DNA from: Flammeovirgaceae bacterium
GTDB lineage: Bacteria > Bacteroidota > Bacteroidia > Cytophagales > Cyclobacteriaceae
Direction: 5' to 3'
DNA length: 28,696 nt
Assembly (NCBI GenBank): GCA_947457025.1
Contig: CANGUI010000002.1
Location: 1 to 28,696 of the forward strand
Positions within the stretch are counted from its first letter, which is position 1, and each line of letters opens with the position of its first letter. Below are positions 7,257-14,893 of the stretch, in pieces. A program made the position numbers and the translations under genes. The notes under the pieces are model-generated. The model saw only the letters and a program-made list of their open reading frames with translations. It had not been told where the DNA came from and did not search any database.

Positions 7257-8745
7257 CGCGCTGGTCATACACAAGCAGCGGCGCCGGAGCTGAACTGACC
7301 CGATACGGGCGATAGGACAGCGATCCTGTGCTGAGCATGCCGGTGACATCCACGAAAAAGTTTTTTTGGCGATACCCCATGCCTACTGAGAGTGTTTGCC
7401 AGTTGCGTGCCACCCCATTTTGTTCCGTTGCAAACGGATCCGGCATAAACTGGTAGCCGCCGCGGAAGCGCAACTTTTCCAGCCGCAGCTCGCCACCGAA
7501 CCGCACATTAATGACCGACTTATACAGATTCCGGATACGCTCATTGTCGCTGTCGTACGACACATCAAACGTGTTGGAGCGATAATTGGCACCGCCATAG
7601 TTTACGCGTTCTATGTCTGCGGTAATCAACCCGTGTTTTCCGGCAAAGACTGTTGCGCCGATGCTCAGCCGCCCCGGTGCGCGTAAAAGATACTCCGATA
7701 TGACGACATCTGTTGTGGCTTCTTCGTTGTTGATAAACTCTCCGGGTTGATACTCAAAATTTTTCCAACTGGTATTCATGCGGGCGTTGTAGGAGTCGGT
7801 TAGCAAATAACCGGTTGGGGAGGTGTATGCGACTCCCAACTGGAGAGCATCTTTCAGGCGGTAGATTGCACCAAGGTTCAGGTTGAGCCCCGAGCCCCGA
7901 ATCTCCAGGGTCTCCCGCAGGCGAAGATTGTCCACTGGTTCATTCACAAAGTCTTCCCGGTATAGTTTCTGCGACTGGTACCGTATGGTGGCGATAGCCA
8001 GCCCGGCACCCAGAAAAAGCTTGTCCTGCACATTCACGCCGTAAGAAAAATTCCATTGGCTTTGTGCACCCCGCAACTCGATGGTTTCGCGTTGTGTCGG
8101 CTGCCCTGCCACGTCGGTGAAATAATCCCGATCGCTGTTGGCAGGGTTGAGAATGGTGGCTTCCCCAATAAGATAATTATTGTAGGCTAATTCGGTTGGC
8201 GTATTGAACAACGCACCGCCGGATTTGAATTGTGTAGGCGGAAGTCCGGTGGCATCTTCGATGAAATAGTCGATGATGGATGTATTCGGATTCAGCCCTC
8301 CGTATTCTATGTTCTGGTTGAAATCATTGAGCCGGGTGTGCGATACGGCAAAATTCCCCTTCAATATGCCACTGCTGTTTTTATCCGAGGAAAAGACTAT
8401 TCCGAAATTCGGAATCCGGAATTGTGAGCGATTGGCGCGGTTGTTGGCCGATAGTTCTGTATTTCCACTGAAGTAGGTGCCCGTGTTGCTCAGATCGAAA
8501 TAGCCGAGTGAGAAAGAAAACTCAGAGCGATTGTACATCCCCAGGCCGGCCGGGTTGGATGCGGCCGTACTGATATCACCGCCAAGGGCTGTTTGAGCGC
8601 CACCCATCGCCAGGATACGGGCGCTACCGCCCGGCTGAGTACGGCTGAACATCAGCGCAGACTCCACAAAACTCTGGGCATCCAGGAGGTGCGAAAAGAG
8701 CATACCTATCCCGCCCAGCACACCGATGCCCCACCACTTCGTCAT
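7219..8745 (-). CDS. OmpP1/FadL-type outer-membrane protein
   Basis: A 508-residue beta-barrel precursor. It has an N-terminal signal (cleavage probably after LLDA), then the signature region GGAQTALGGDISTAASNPAGLGMY; the NPAGL motif is typical of FadL/OmpP1 hydrophobic-substrate transporters. It ends in ...MVTIGWPF with a terminal phenylalanine, the outer-membrane insertion signal. The barrel strands are aromatic-alternating throughout. The substrate cannot be read from the sequence. The T9SS component PorV is also FadL-like, but nothing here marks this copy as PorV. It lies 15 bases downstream of the Trp-rich protein gene on the same strand and probably shares its promoter. Its 3' end overlaps aroK by 38 bases in antisense. 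Confidence 0.85.
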   Translation of the reverse strand: MTKWWGIGVLGGIGMLFSHLLDAQSFVESALMFSRTQPGGSARILAMGGAQTALGGDISTAASNPAGLGMYNRSEFSFSLGYFDLSNTGTYFSGNTELSANNRANRSQFRIPNFGIVFSSDKNSSGILKGNFAVSHTRLNDFNQNIEYGGLNPNTSIIDYFIEDATGLPPTQFKSGGALFNTPTELAYNNYLIGEATILNPANSDRDYFTDVAGQPTQRETIELRGAQSQWNFSYGVNVQDKLFLGAGLAIATIRYQSQKLYREDFVNEPVDNLRLRETLEIRGSGLNLNLGAIYRLKDALQLGVAYTSPTGYLLTDSYNARMNTSWKNFEYQPGEFINNEEATTDVVISEYLLRAPGRLSIGATVFAGKHGLITADIERVNYGGANYRSNTFDVSYDSDNERIRNLYKSVINVRFGGELRLEKLRFRGGYQFMPDPFATEQNGVARNWQTLSVGMGYRQKNFFVDVTGMLSTGSLSYRPYRVSSAPAPLLVYDQRATQMMVTIGWPF

Positions 8746-8760
8746 ATGTTGTACAGTTGG

Positions 8761-9867
8761 TTAATCGCGACCGCGACCTCGGCTACCGCCAGAAGAACCG
8801 CCACCCGAAGATCCGCCACCACTGCTGCTGCGCGAACCACCTCCGTAGTTACCCCCGCTGTTCCAGGAACTGCGCGACGGCGTTGATTCAAAGCTACTGC
8901 TTCGTCCATTCGAGTTGCTGTTACCACTGCTCCAGGAAGATCGCGTGTTCGTGTTGGAGTCGCTCCAGCCTGAGCGCGCGGGGGCGCTGCTTTCGGAGCG
9001 GGCACGCCAAGTACGATCGTAGTAGTCGGAACTGGCCTCGCTGCGCGAGCGCCCTGAATTGACCTCGCGGCCCGTGCGCGTATAGCTGGGTTGCGATTGC
9101 CGCGCATTATCATACGCATTGTTGTTCAATGTAGAACTGCGATCCTGGCGGCGTTGGTACGCCACGCGCTGCGCTTCATGTCCGGGAAGGATGATGATCG
9201 GGCGGTTCCAACCCCAATTATTCCATCCCATACCCCAGGGAGAATTCCAGCCGCCGCCGGCCCAGCCCATGCACGACCAGCACGAGTTCCAGCCCATACC
9301 CCAGGGGTCATTCCAAGTATTCCAGAAACTCATCGAAGGGCTGCCCCACATGTTCCAGGTATTCCAGCCGAAACCCAAACCCCAACCTGCATTAAAACCG
9401 GGACGCATCATCCTCGGGTCATTCCAACCCCACGGACTCCCCCAGCCTGAATTCAACCCGAGGCCAGGGCCCATCATCCACGGGTTCATCATCCAGGAAT
9501 TTCCCCATCGATTAAAGTTGCTATTCGGCATACTCGCCAAACTCTGGTTTACACCCACCGGCTGGTAGGTTGCAGAGAAGTACCCCGTCTCCTCAACAGC
9601 CTCTTCGGATGTGTTGGTCATTGTTCTCGCCTGATAGTCCGGGTTTACACCCCAGCCCGAATAGCTGTAGCTATTCGTTGGGTTGATCCTCACCTCAGCA
9701 GCAGGTGATGCCGTCGCTGTCGGCTCCCTCCTTGCCGGGCGATGTGTCATCGAACGCTCTTGCTCCTTCACCCGGTCTTTAGAGTTGAAGTACATGTCAT
9801 CGTACTCTTCCTGTGCCCACGTCAGCCCACTCACCAACATCAAAGCCACTACCATTTGCGTTTTCAT
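8761..9867 (-). CDS. tryptophan/methionine-rich secreted protein, unknown function
   Basis: A 368-residue protein with a clear signal peptide (MKTQMVVALMLVSGLTWAQ, cut after AQ). Residues 20-110 are polar. Residues 121-220 hold 21 tryptophans with many Gly, Asn and Met (MM pairs at 126, 131 and 153), including the near-repeat WNDPWGMGWN (185-194) and WNSPWGMGWN (207-216). The only two cysteines of the chain form C196-W-S-C199 between these repeats. The C-terminal 130 residues are Ser/Arg/Asn/Gly low complexity, ending in SRGRGRD. I recognise no family. Possible roles, all inferred: metal or aromatic ligand binding by the Trp/Met/CxxC segment, or a surface adhesive. It precedes the FadL-type gene (15 bases), which points to an outer-membrane-related function. 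Database matches to the low-complexity tail would be meaningless. Confidence 0.8.
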   Translation of the reverse strand: MKTQMVVALMLVSGLTWAQEEYDDMYFNSKDRVKEQERSMTHRPARREPTATASPAAEVRINPTNSYSYSGWGVNPDYQARTMTNTSEEAVEETGYFSATYQPVGVNQSLASMPNSNFNRWGNSWMMNPWMMGPGLGLNSGWGSPWGWNDPRMMRPGFNAGWGLGFGWNTWNMWGSPSMSFWNTWNDPWGMGWNSCWSCMGWAGGGWNSPWGMGWNNWGWNRPIIILPGHEAQRVAYQRRQDRSSTLNNNAYDNARQSQPSYTRTGREVNSGRSRSEASSDYYDRTWRARSESSAPARSGWSDSNTNTRSSWSSGNSNSNGRSSSFESTPSRSSWNSGGNYGGGSRSSSGGGSSGGGSSGGSRGRGRD

Positions 9868-9934
9868 AGTATTGCGTTTTGAATCTCGTCTCTTACTTAA
9901 ACGGTTTCCCTTGTTTAAAGGCGTAATTGTTTAA

Positions 9935-9942
9935 CAAGTATA
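9935..9942 (-). promoter_or_regulatory. -7-like element of the Trp-rich/FadL operon
   Basis: Minus-strand TATACTTG matches TAnnTTTG at all but one specified position and lies 67 bases before the ATG at 9867. It predicts a leader of about 60 bases. No other good candidate is seen in this stretch. Confidence 0.4.
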
Positions 9943-9975
9943 CGAAAAAAATGATTCGAGATGTTGGCACCGGGC

Positions 9976-10002
9976 GGCTGGTAGTTTGGCCAACTACCAG
10001 CC
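9976..10002. repeat. 11-bp perfect inverted repeat between divergent operons
   Basis: GGCTGGTAGTT, a TGGCC spacer and AACTACCAGCC form a perfect 11-bp stem (9976-9986 with 9992-10002). No T-run follows on either strand, so it is not a simple terminator. It sits between the minus-strand Trp-rich gene and plus-strand proS, about 100 bases upstream of the proS -7 element. It could be a protein-binding palindrome or a cruciform-prone spacer; the 266-base gap holds nothing else I can name. Confidence 0.6.
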
Positions 10003-10103
10003 AAACGCGCACCAGCCACCTCACGTTACCCTAAAAGCGGTTTTTTTAAGTAGAACCGGCCTTCCTGCTGGTGATTCGCATGCCCCTAACCGCCTATTCC
10101 GGT

Positions 10104-10111
10104 TATATTTG
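10104..10111 (+). promoter_or_regulatory. -7 promoter element of proS
   Basis: TATATTTG is an exact TAnnTTTG match, 22 bases before the proS ATG. It predicts a leader of roughly 15 bases. Confidence 0.6.
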
Positions 10112-10133
10112 CGGCCGTTAGACAAACCGTTAC

Positions 10134-11612
10134 ATGGGTAAAGAGATTACATCCCGTAAGGAAGATTATTCACAGTGGTACCTCGACCTGGTAAAAAAAG
10201 CTGATTTGGCCGAAAACTCGGATGTTCGGGGCTGTATGGTGATCAAACCCTACGGCTATAGCATTTGGGAAAAAATGCAGCAGGGTTTAGACAAAATGTT
10301 TAAGGATACGGGTCACGTGAATGCTTATTTCCCGCTGTTCGTGCCCAAAAGTATGTTCGAAGCGGAGGAGAAAAATGCGGAAGGGTTTGCCAAGGAATGT
10401 GCGATCGTCACCCATTACCGCCTCAAGAACGACCCGGCTGCAAAAGGAAAGTTGATGGTTGATCCGGACGCTAAACTGGAAGAGGAACTGGTGGTTCGTC
10501 CCACCAGCGAGGCCATCATCTGGAGCACGTATAAGAAATGGATACAATCCTACCGCGACCTGCCCATCCTGGTAAACCAGTGGGCAAACGTGGTTCGGTG
10601 GGAAATGCGCACGCGCCTGTTTTTGCGTACGGCAGAATTTCTCTGGCAGGAAGGACACACCGCGCACGCCACAGCGACGGAAGCGATTCAGGAAACCCGC
10701 CAGATGCTGGATGTGTATGCCGACTTTGCCGAAAACTTCATGGCCTTGCCGGTGATCAAGGGCGTGAAATCGCCGGGAGAGCGCTTTCCGGGTGCAGTTG
10801 ACACGTACTGCATCGAAGCAATGATGCAGGATGGTAAAGCCCTGCAGGCGGGAACCAGCCATTTTCTCGGGCAGAATTTCGCACGGGCTTTTCAGGTGCA
10901 GTTCGCCAACAAAGAGGGCAAGCTGGACTACGTCTGGGGTACCTCGTGGGGCGTGAGCACGCGCCTGATGGGCGCGCTGATCATGGCGCACAGCGATGAT
11001 GACGGACTCATCCTTCCACCCAAACTTGCCCCGATACATGTAGTGATCGTGCCGATTTTCAAGAGCGAGGAAGAACTCATCAAAATCTCGGAGCAGGCGA
11101 ACCTGATCCATGCACAACTGCGGCAGGCTGGCCTGTCGGTGAAGTTCGACAACCGCGACACCCACAAGCCGGGTTTCAAGTTTGCCGAGTACGAAATGCG
11201 CGGGGTGCCGATACGGCTGGCTATCGGCCCGCGTGATCTGGAAAACGGGACCGTTGAACTAGCCCGCAGAGATACGAAAGAGAAAAAGGTGGTAGCCCAG
11301 AACGAAGTGGCAGCTCTTGTTCCCACCTTGTTAGCCGAAATCCAGCAGAACATGTACAACCGGGCGTTGGCGTTTCGGGAGCAGATGACCACGCGGGTGG
11401 ACACATTTGCCGATTTCAACAAAATTCTGGACGAAAAAGGAGGCTTTTTATTGGCGCATTGGGATGGTACTGCCGAGACGGAGGCCGCCATCAAGGAGGA
11501 AACAAAGGCAACCATCCGCTGTATCCCGCTTGACGCACCAGAAGAGGCAGGAGTTTGCGTATATTCCGGAAAACCCTCTGCCCGGCGGGTACTATTTGCC
11601 CGCGCCTACTAA
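10134..11612 (+). CDS. proS: prolyl-tRNA synthetase (ProS type 3, archaeal/eukaryotic type)
   Basis: A 492-residue class II synthetase charging tRNA-Pro. It is the shorter archaeal/eukaryotic type without the bacterial editing insertion. The N-terminus ([19 protein letters not shown]) and class II motif 2 ([20 protein letters not shown], then HTAHAT) are typical. Motif 3 lies in [16 protein letters not shown]. The anticodon-binding domain follows (about 285-390), and a C-terminal domain ends in the family's terminal tyrosine (RRVLFARAY). This ProRS type is the usual one in Bacteroidota. A consensus -7 element lies upstream. No terminator is visible between its stop and the nfeD promoter 40 bases on. 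Confidence 0.96.
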   Translation: MGKEITSRKEDYSQWYLDLVKKADLAENSDVRGCMVIKPYGYSIWEKMQQGLDKMFKDTGHVNAYFPLFVPKSMFEAEEKNAEGFAKECAIVTHYRLKNDPAAKGKLMVDPDAKLEEELVVRPTSEAIIWSTYKKWIQSYRDLPILVNQWANVVRWEMRTRLFLRTAEFLWQEGHTAHATATEAIQETRQMLDVYADFAENFMALPVIKGVKSPGERFPGAVDTYCIEAMMQDGKALQAGTSHFLGQNFARAFQVQFANKEGKLDYVWGTSWGVSTRLMGALIMAHSDDDGLILPPKLAPIHVVIVPIFKSEEELIKISEQANLIHAQLRQAGLSVKFDNRDTHKPGFKFAEYEMRGVPIRLAIGPRDLENGTVELARRDTKEKKVVAQNEVAALVPTLLAEIQQNMYNRALAFREQMTTRVDTFADFNKILDEKGGFLLAHWDGTAETEAAIKEETKATIRCIPLDAPEEAGVCVYSGKPSARRVLFARAY

Positions 11613-11652
11613 ACAAACCGCTGTGGGCTGCGGATAAGATGTAAAACCTGAG

Positions 11653-11660
11653 TAGCTTTG
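11653..11660 (+). promoter_or_regulatory. -7 promoter element of nfeD-floA
   Basis: TAGCTTTG is an exact TAnnTTTG match ending only 5 bases before the ATG at 11666. Transcription would begin at or next to the start codon, giving a leaderless or nearly leaderless message. Confidence 0.55.
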
Positions 11661-11665
11661 AAGCA

Positions 11666-12133
11666 ATGGAATGGCTCGTTGTACTGGCGCTGGTTTCACT
11701 CGGTTTGTTGCTGATTGTCATTGAGGTGATCTTCATCCCGGGCACGACACTCGTAGGGCTTGTGGGGTTTATCTTTGTGGCGGTCGGGGTGGCGCTCAGT
11801 TTCCGGTATTTCGGGCCCGACACCGGATGGGCTACGCTCGGTGGTTCCGCCGTAACCGCAGGAGGGGTGCTTTACTTCGCCCTGAAAACAAATGTGTGGC
11901 GGCGGTTTTCACTCAAGTCTTCCGTGCAGGGCAGGGTGAACGAAGGAATCCTGGATGCCCTGAATGTGGGTATGACGGGCACGAGCACATCGGTGCTTCG
12001 ACCAATGGGCAACGCGGAGATCAACGGCCGCCTGTACGAAGTGCGGACATTGGGCGAATATGTGGAAAGCGGTCAGTCTGTGCGCATCATCCGTATCAGT
12101 GACCATAAAATTTTTGTCGAATCATTTAACTAA
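11666..12133 (+). CDS. NfeD-family membrane protein
   Basis: A 155-residue short NfeD protein. Hydrophobic helices lie at about 3-23, 28-46 and 55-73, followed by a C-terminal OB-fold domain (about 90-153: [27 protein letters not shown]...), the usual NfeD C-domain pattern. The ClpP-like protease domain of long NfeD proteins is absent. Short NfeD proteins work with flotillin-type SPFH proteins, and floA follows after 8 bases, so the two should form a complex in membrane microdomains. The OB domain has the typical GxA.v..ng..ydv...g.yi..G..V.V pattern, so there is no sign of decay. Confidence 0.88.
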   Translation: MEWLVVLALVSLGLLLIVIEVIFIPGTTLVGLVGFIFVAVGVALSFRYFGPDTGWATLGGSAVTAGGVLYFALKTNVWRRFSLKSSVQGRVNEGILDALNVGMTGTSTSVLRPMGNAEINGRLYEVRTLGEYVESGQSVRIIRISDHKIFVESFN

Positions 12134-12141
12134 ATTATCAT

Positions 12142-13122
12142 ATGGCAGAGCTAGGTATCATTGTTATTGTCTTTTTAAGCATCATCGGCTTTTTCCTGTT
12201 CATGTATTTCATTCCGGTGGGCTTATGGATCACCGCTATTTTCGCCAGCGTTGACGTCACCATTGGCGAGCTCATTGGCATGCGGATTCGTAAAGTGCCT
12301 CCGGGTGTGATTGTCAACTCCCTGATCACGGCTACCAAGGCCGGCTTACAACTTACCACGCGCGATCTCGAAACCCATTACCTCGCGGGTGGCAATGTGC
12401 CCAATGTGATCCGCGCCCTGATCTCAGCCGACAAGGCCAACATCAGCCTGAGTTTCAAACAGGCAACCGCCATCGACCTGGCCGGTCGCGACGTATTCGA
12501 GGCCGTGCAGATTTCGGTTAACCCGAAAGTCATCACCACCCCGAAGGTAGCGGCCGTTGCTGCCGATGGAATTCAATTGATTGCGATCGCGCGGGTAACC
12601 GTGCGTGCCAGCATTGCGCAACTTGTGGGTGGCGCCGGCGAAGACACTATTCTGGCCCGCGTTGGCGAAGGCATCGTAACATCCATTGGTTCGGCCAAAT
12701 CACATAAAGAGGTGTTGGAAAACCCCGATAAGATTTCGAAAGTGGTTTTGTCGCGCGGCCTCGATGCCGGTACCGCCTTTGAAATTCTCTCGATTGATAT
12801 TGCCGATGTTGATGTGGGTGCAAACATCGGTGCGAAGTTGCAGACCGATCAGGCGGCAGCCGACCTGAAAGTGGCGGAAGCTAAAGCCGAAGAGCGCCGC
12901 GCGATGGCCGTGGCTGTGGAGCAGGAAATGAAGGCAAAGGCCCAGGAAGCGCGCGCAAAAGTAATCGAAGCCGAGGCGGAGATTCCCAGATCTATTGCTC
13001 AGGCTTTTATGAGCGGCAATCTGGGGGTAATGGACTACTACAAAATGCAGAATGTTCAGGCTGACACCGAAATGCGCCAGTCGATTTCGAGTTCAGGTAA
13101 GGGCGGCACTACGAAGCAGTAG
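12142..13122 (+). CDS. floA: flotillin-like protein FloA
   Basis: A 326-residue FloA/YqfA-type SPFH protein. An N-terminal membrane hairpin lies at about 5-30 ([20 protein letters not shown]), followed by the family-specific [21 protein letters not shown] segment. The SPFH domain comes next, then an alanine/glutamate-rich coiled coil ([30 protein letters not shown] in positions about 249-280). The end is the FloA signature [20 protein letters not shown]. FloA scaffolds fluid membrane microdomains and affects cell-wall and secretion processes in species where it has been studied. It follows nfeD by 8 bases, and a strong terminator 26 bases downstream ends the operon. Confidence 0.95.
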   Translation: MAELGIIVIVFLSIIGFFLFMYFIPVGLWITAIFASVDVTIGELIGMRIRKVPPGVIVNSLITATKAGLQLTTRDLETHYLAGGNVPNVIRALISADKANISLSFKQATAIDLAGRDVFEAVQISVNPKVITTPKVAAVAADGIQLIAIARVTVRASIAQLVGGAGEDTILARVGEGIVTSIGSAKSHKEVLENPDKISKVVLSRGLDAGTAFEILSIDIADVDVGANIGAKLQTDQAAADLKVAEAKAEERRAMAVAVEQEMKAKAQEARAKVIEAEAEIPRSIAQAFMSGNLGVMDYYKMQNVQADTEMRQSISSSGKGGTTKQ

Positions 13123-13147
13123 AACACATCACCCTCGCGTTACACTG

Positions 13148-13172
13148 AAGCCGGATCGCTCCGGCTTTTTTT
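13148..13172 (+). terminator. rho-independent terminator of nfeD-floA
   Basis: AAGCCGG (13148-13154), a 6-base loop and CCGGCTT (13161-13167) make a perfect 7-bp stem running into seven T (13166-13172). It is the clearest terminator in the window. Confidence 0.9.
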
Positions 13173-13201
13173 GTCTACTCAAACTGTCAACGCAGGTCAA
13201 G

Positions 13202-13810
13202 TTAAAGCCCCTGCCCGTGTGGTCGAGTTGTGGGTTTGTAAGGAAATGCCACCCGCCAAAGGCCGCGCACATCGCCTTGCTTATACCCAACTGCTTTGTC
13301 GCCGGGGTAGAGCTGGCGAATCAACCGATCGTTTTTTTTCAACAATTCATTGCCTGGCGTACCGTGGCAATTCAGGCAGAGCGCCTGGATGATGATCGGC
13401 TTGTAGTAAATCACCGTATCGTTCTTGAGCACCAGTTTCGGGGTGATTGGATTTTTCTCGTTCTGATCGTTGGTAAAACCTTTGATCATAAACTCTTCCA
13501 GCCGGTCGGCTTTATTGTTCCGGTTGCGGGGCTTGTTGGAAACTCGGCGCAGGGAAACGTGCTGCGTCCGGGCAAGCGAGTCGGTCAGGGGAATAGCACG
13601 CACGTTACAATGTTGTAATGCTGCCTCGATGCCGCCACGCTGCAGGGCCGTCTGCAACTCACCACTGATCGCGGCAAAGGCTACCTTCGTGATGGTATCG
13701 CCCTTCAGTAAGAATTGTTCCCGGTCGGCTGCGGGCAATTTCGTCTCTTGTGATTTCTGCCCACAGGAAGCGAGACCAAGAATAACCAGAAAAAAACCGA
13801 ATATCCGCAT
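13202..13810 (-). CDS. c-type haem lipoprotein, Tll0287-like (DUF3365) domain
   Basis: A 202-residue protein. It has a lipoprotein signal with lipobox LASC (lipid-modified Cys16), then a DUF3365/Tll0287-like domain. Visible family marks are Cys68 in ALQHCNVRAIPLTD, the RRVSNKPRNRNN segment (about 88-99) and the c-type haem site C145-L-N-C148-H149. Members are haem-binding redox or gas-sensing modules; here it is probably held at the outer face of the inner membrane or on the outer membrane, so it is extracytoplasmic. ATG 13810 is chosen because it begins the signal peptide directly; the frame extends 17 codons upstream into osmC. One base separates it from the osmC stop (TGA-T-ATG), so it is the last gene of a four-gene operon. 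Its partner for electron transfer is not visible. Confidence 0.88.
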   Translation of the reverse strand: MRIFGFFLVILGLASCGQKSQETKLPAADREQFLLKGDTITKVAFAAISGELQTALQRGGIEAALQHCNVRAIPLTDSLARTQHVSLRRVSNKPRNRNNKADRLEEFMIKGFTNDQNEKNPITPKLVLKNDTVIYYKPIIIQALCLNCHGTPGNELLKKNDRLIRQLYPGDKAVGYKQGDVRGLWRVAFPYKPTTRPHGQGL

Positions 13811-13811
13811 A

Positions 13812-14258
13812 TCACGCCGGCTTGGTAACCTGCACCGTTGGCTGCAAAGATACGGTAGCATTTATTGAGTTGGTTATCAGGCATGCCTGTTCTGCCTTCT
13901 CCAGCACGCGGAGAGCTTTCGCTTCATCAGCATGGTTGGCGATAATCAGCGTTGGACGCAAGGTAACGCGGGTCATCCGGTATCTGCCCTCCACAAGGTC
14001 CAAATCACCGGCCGCCGCGCACTCGAACGCGTCAAAAGATAACCTGGAGTTTTCAGCAATAGCCAGGAAGGTCGTCATGAAGCAACTGTTTACTGCGGCG
14101 GTGAACAGGTGCTCGGGCGACCAGGTACGCCCCACACCTCCCGGAAAGGGAGGCGGTGTAGCCACTTCGAAGGTGGTGGGTATGCCACTAGCAGAAAGAA
14201 GGCCTACGCGGTCTTGCCGCCAGGAAATATTTACCTGATAGGAATGCGGAAGGTTCAT
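13812..14258 (-). CDS. OsmC/Ohr-family protein
   Basis: A 148-residue OsmC-like protein. The two conserved redox cysteines are present: Cys59 in AAVNSCFMTTFLAIAE and Cys126 in AEQACLITNSI. The SPEHLFTAAV segment before the first cysteine is typical. OsmC/Ohr proteins are thiol peroxidases acting on organic hydroperoxides, and several members also act on persulfides; which applies here cannot be read from the sequence. The gene overlaps the upstream DUF2892 gene by four bases (ATGA) and is one base from the haem lipoprotein, so translational coupling is likely. The context of rhodanese and a YgaP-like membrane protein favours a reactive-sulfur or peroxide role. Confidence 0.9.
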   Translation of the reverse strand: MNLPHSYQVNISWRQDRVGLLSASGIPTTFEVATPPPFPGGVGRTWSPEHLFTAAVNSCFMTTFLAIAENSRLSFDAFECAAAGDLDLVEGRYRMTRVTLRPTLIIANHADEAKALRVLEKAEQACLITNSINATVSLQPTVQVTKPA

Positions 14259-14503
14259 CGATTACTCACTTTTGTCTCCAACTGAGTTGCCCCGGACGTT
14301 TTCCGCTGGGGTTGCGGAACCACCGCGCAGCCGACCACACCGCAACAGGAAATATTGAAGAGGCCCTGTAGGAACGTAACGGCACCCAAAGTAGCTATGA
14401 GCGAATCGCGATACACAATGCCGGCGGTTACTGCCAACAGCCCCAAGACCACACGCAACAGGCGCATGGCATTCCACAATCCCAGCCTTATTCCCGTGAT
14501 CAT
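14255..14503 (-). CDS. DUF2892 (YgaP-type) two-helix membrane protein
   Basis: An 82-residue protein with two membrane helices (about 12-30 and 35-60) separated by YRDS. A cysteine cluster, ISCCGVVGCAV, stands at the end of helix 2, as in DUF2892 proteins; a polar tail follows. In E. coli YgaP this module is fused to a rhodanese domain. Here the two are separate genes overlapping by four bases (ATGA at 14500-14503), with the rhodanese upstream. The protein probably anchors or serves the rhodanese at the membrane, possibly in transfer of sulfane sulfur. It overlaps osmC by four bases as well. Confidence 0.85.
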   Translation of the reverse strand: MITGIRLGLWNAMRLLRVVLGLLAVTAGIVYRDSLIATLGAVTFLQGLFNISCCGVVGCAVVPQPQRKTSGATQLETKVSNR

Positions 14504-14811
14504 CCCACCTTGTGTTGAAGACTCATCCAGCCGCCCCCGTTGTACACCTCAAAACCTTTTGCTTGCAGCAGCGACTTGGCCGAACCGCTGCGCCCCCCGC
14601 TTGCGCAGCAGGTGATCACCACTTTGTCTTTGCGAATCCGGCTAATCTGGTTTTCGAGTTGGTCGAGCGGAATGTTGACGGAGCCCCGGATATGACCGGC
14701 GGCATACTCCCCCTTTGTGCGCACGTCTATAATCTGAGCTCCGTTTTTCACGAGCTCCGGGTAATTCACTTTGGGACCGAGTCCAAAAAGTTGTTTTAAC
14801 ATTTCCATCAT
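14500..14811 (-). CDS. single-domain rhodanese
   Basis: A 103-residue rhodanese domain with the catalytic loop C69-A-S-G-G-R-S75 and typical IIDVRTKGEYAAGHIRGSVNIPL. Cys69 should carry the persulfide; Cys68 next to it is unusual and could form a second thiol. There is no signal peptide, so it is cytoplasmic. As first gene of the operon rhodanese - DUF2892 - OsmC - haem lipoprotein, it probably moves or disposes of sulfane sulfur. The start is the first of two tandem ATGs at 14811; an imperfect -7 element and a Crp/Fnr-like palindrome lie just upstream. Confidence 0.92.
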   Translation of the reverse strand: MMEMLKQLFGLGPKVNYPELVKNGAQIIDVRTKGEYAAGHIRGSVNIPLDQLENQISRIRKDKVVITCCASGGRSGSAKSLLQAKGFEVYNGGGWMSLQHKVG

Positions 14812-14836
14812 ACTTTAGATTTGTTGATTTCTGGCA

Positions 14837-14844
14837 CAAAGTTG
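14837..14844 (-). promoter_or_regulatory. imperfect -7 element of the rhodanese operon
   Basis: Minus-strand CAACTTTG differs from TAnnTTTG only at its first base. It predicts a transcription start near 14832-14830 and a leader of about 20 bases. No -33 TTG is seen at the right distance, which fits a promoter needing an activator at the neighbouring palindrome. Confidence 0.45.
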
Positions 14845-14866
14845 GCAACCAGCGCTGTCCCTGCCT

Positions 14867-14880
14867 GTGACTTGAGTCAC
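14867..14880. promoter_or_regulatory. Crp/Fnr-type operator palindrome
   Basis: GTGACTTGAGTCAC is a perfect palindrome of GTGAC half-sites around TTGA. In the frame TGTGA-N6-TCACG it differs from the classical CRP site at one base, and as xTGAC-N4-GTCAx it also resembles Fnr/FixK-type sites. Its centre (14873.5) lies about 41-43 bases upstream of the start predicted from the -7 element, the standard class II activator position. Which family member binds is unknown. Confidence 0.6.
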
Positions 14881-14893
14881 GCGGCGCAAAAAA

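Noticed and set aside
8757..9568. Tandem DNA repetition over the Trp-rich gene considered as a CRISPR or satellite
   Set aside because: The repetition follows codons (TGG AAY, GGN TGG) of one open frame, with irregular spacing; no constant repeat-spacer pattern.
10021..10060. Possible terminator near AAAAGCGGTTTTTTT
   Set aside because: No upstream gene on the plus strand needs it and no GC-rich stem precedes the T-run.
10287..11165. 292-codon ORF antisense to proS
   Set aside because: The proS frame has all class II synthetase motifs. The antisense protein is Cys/His/Arg-rich without family character, as expected from reading a GC-balanced gene backwards.
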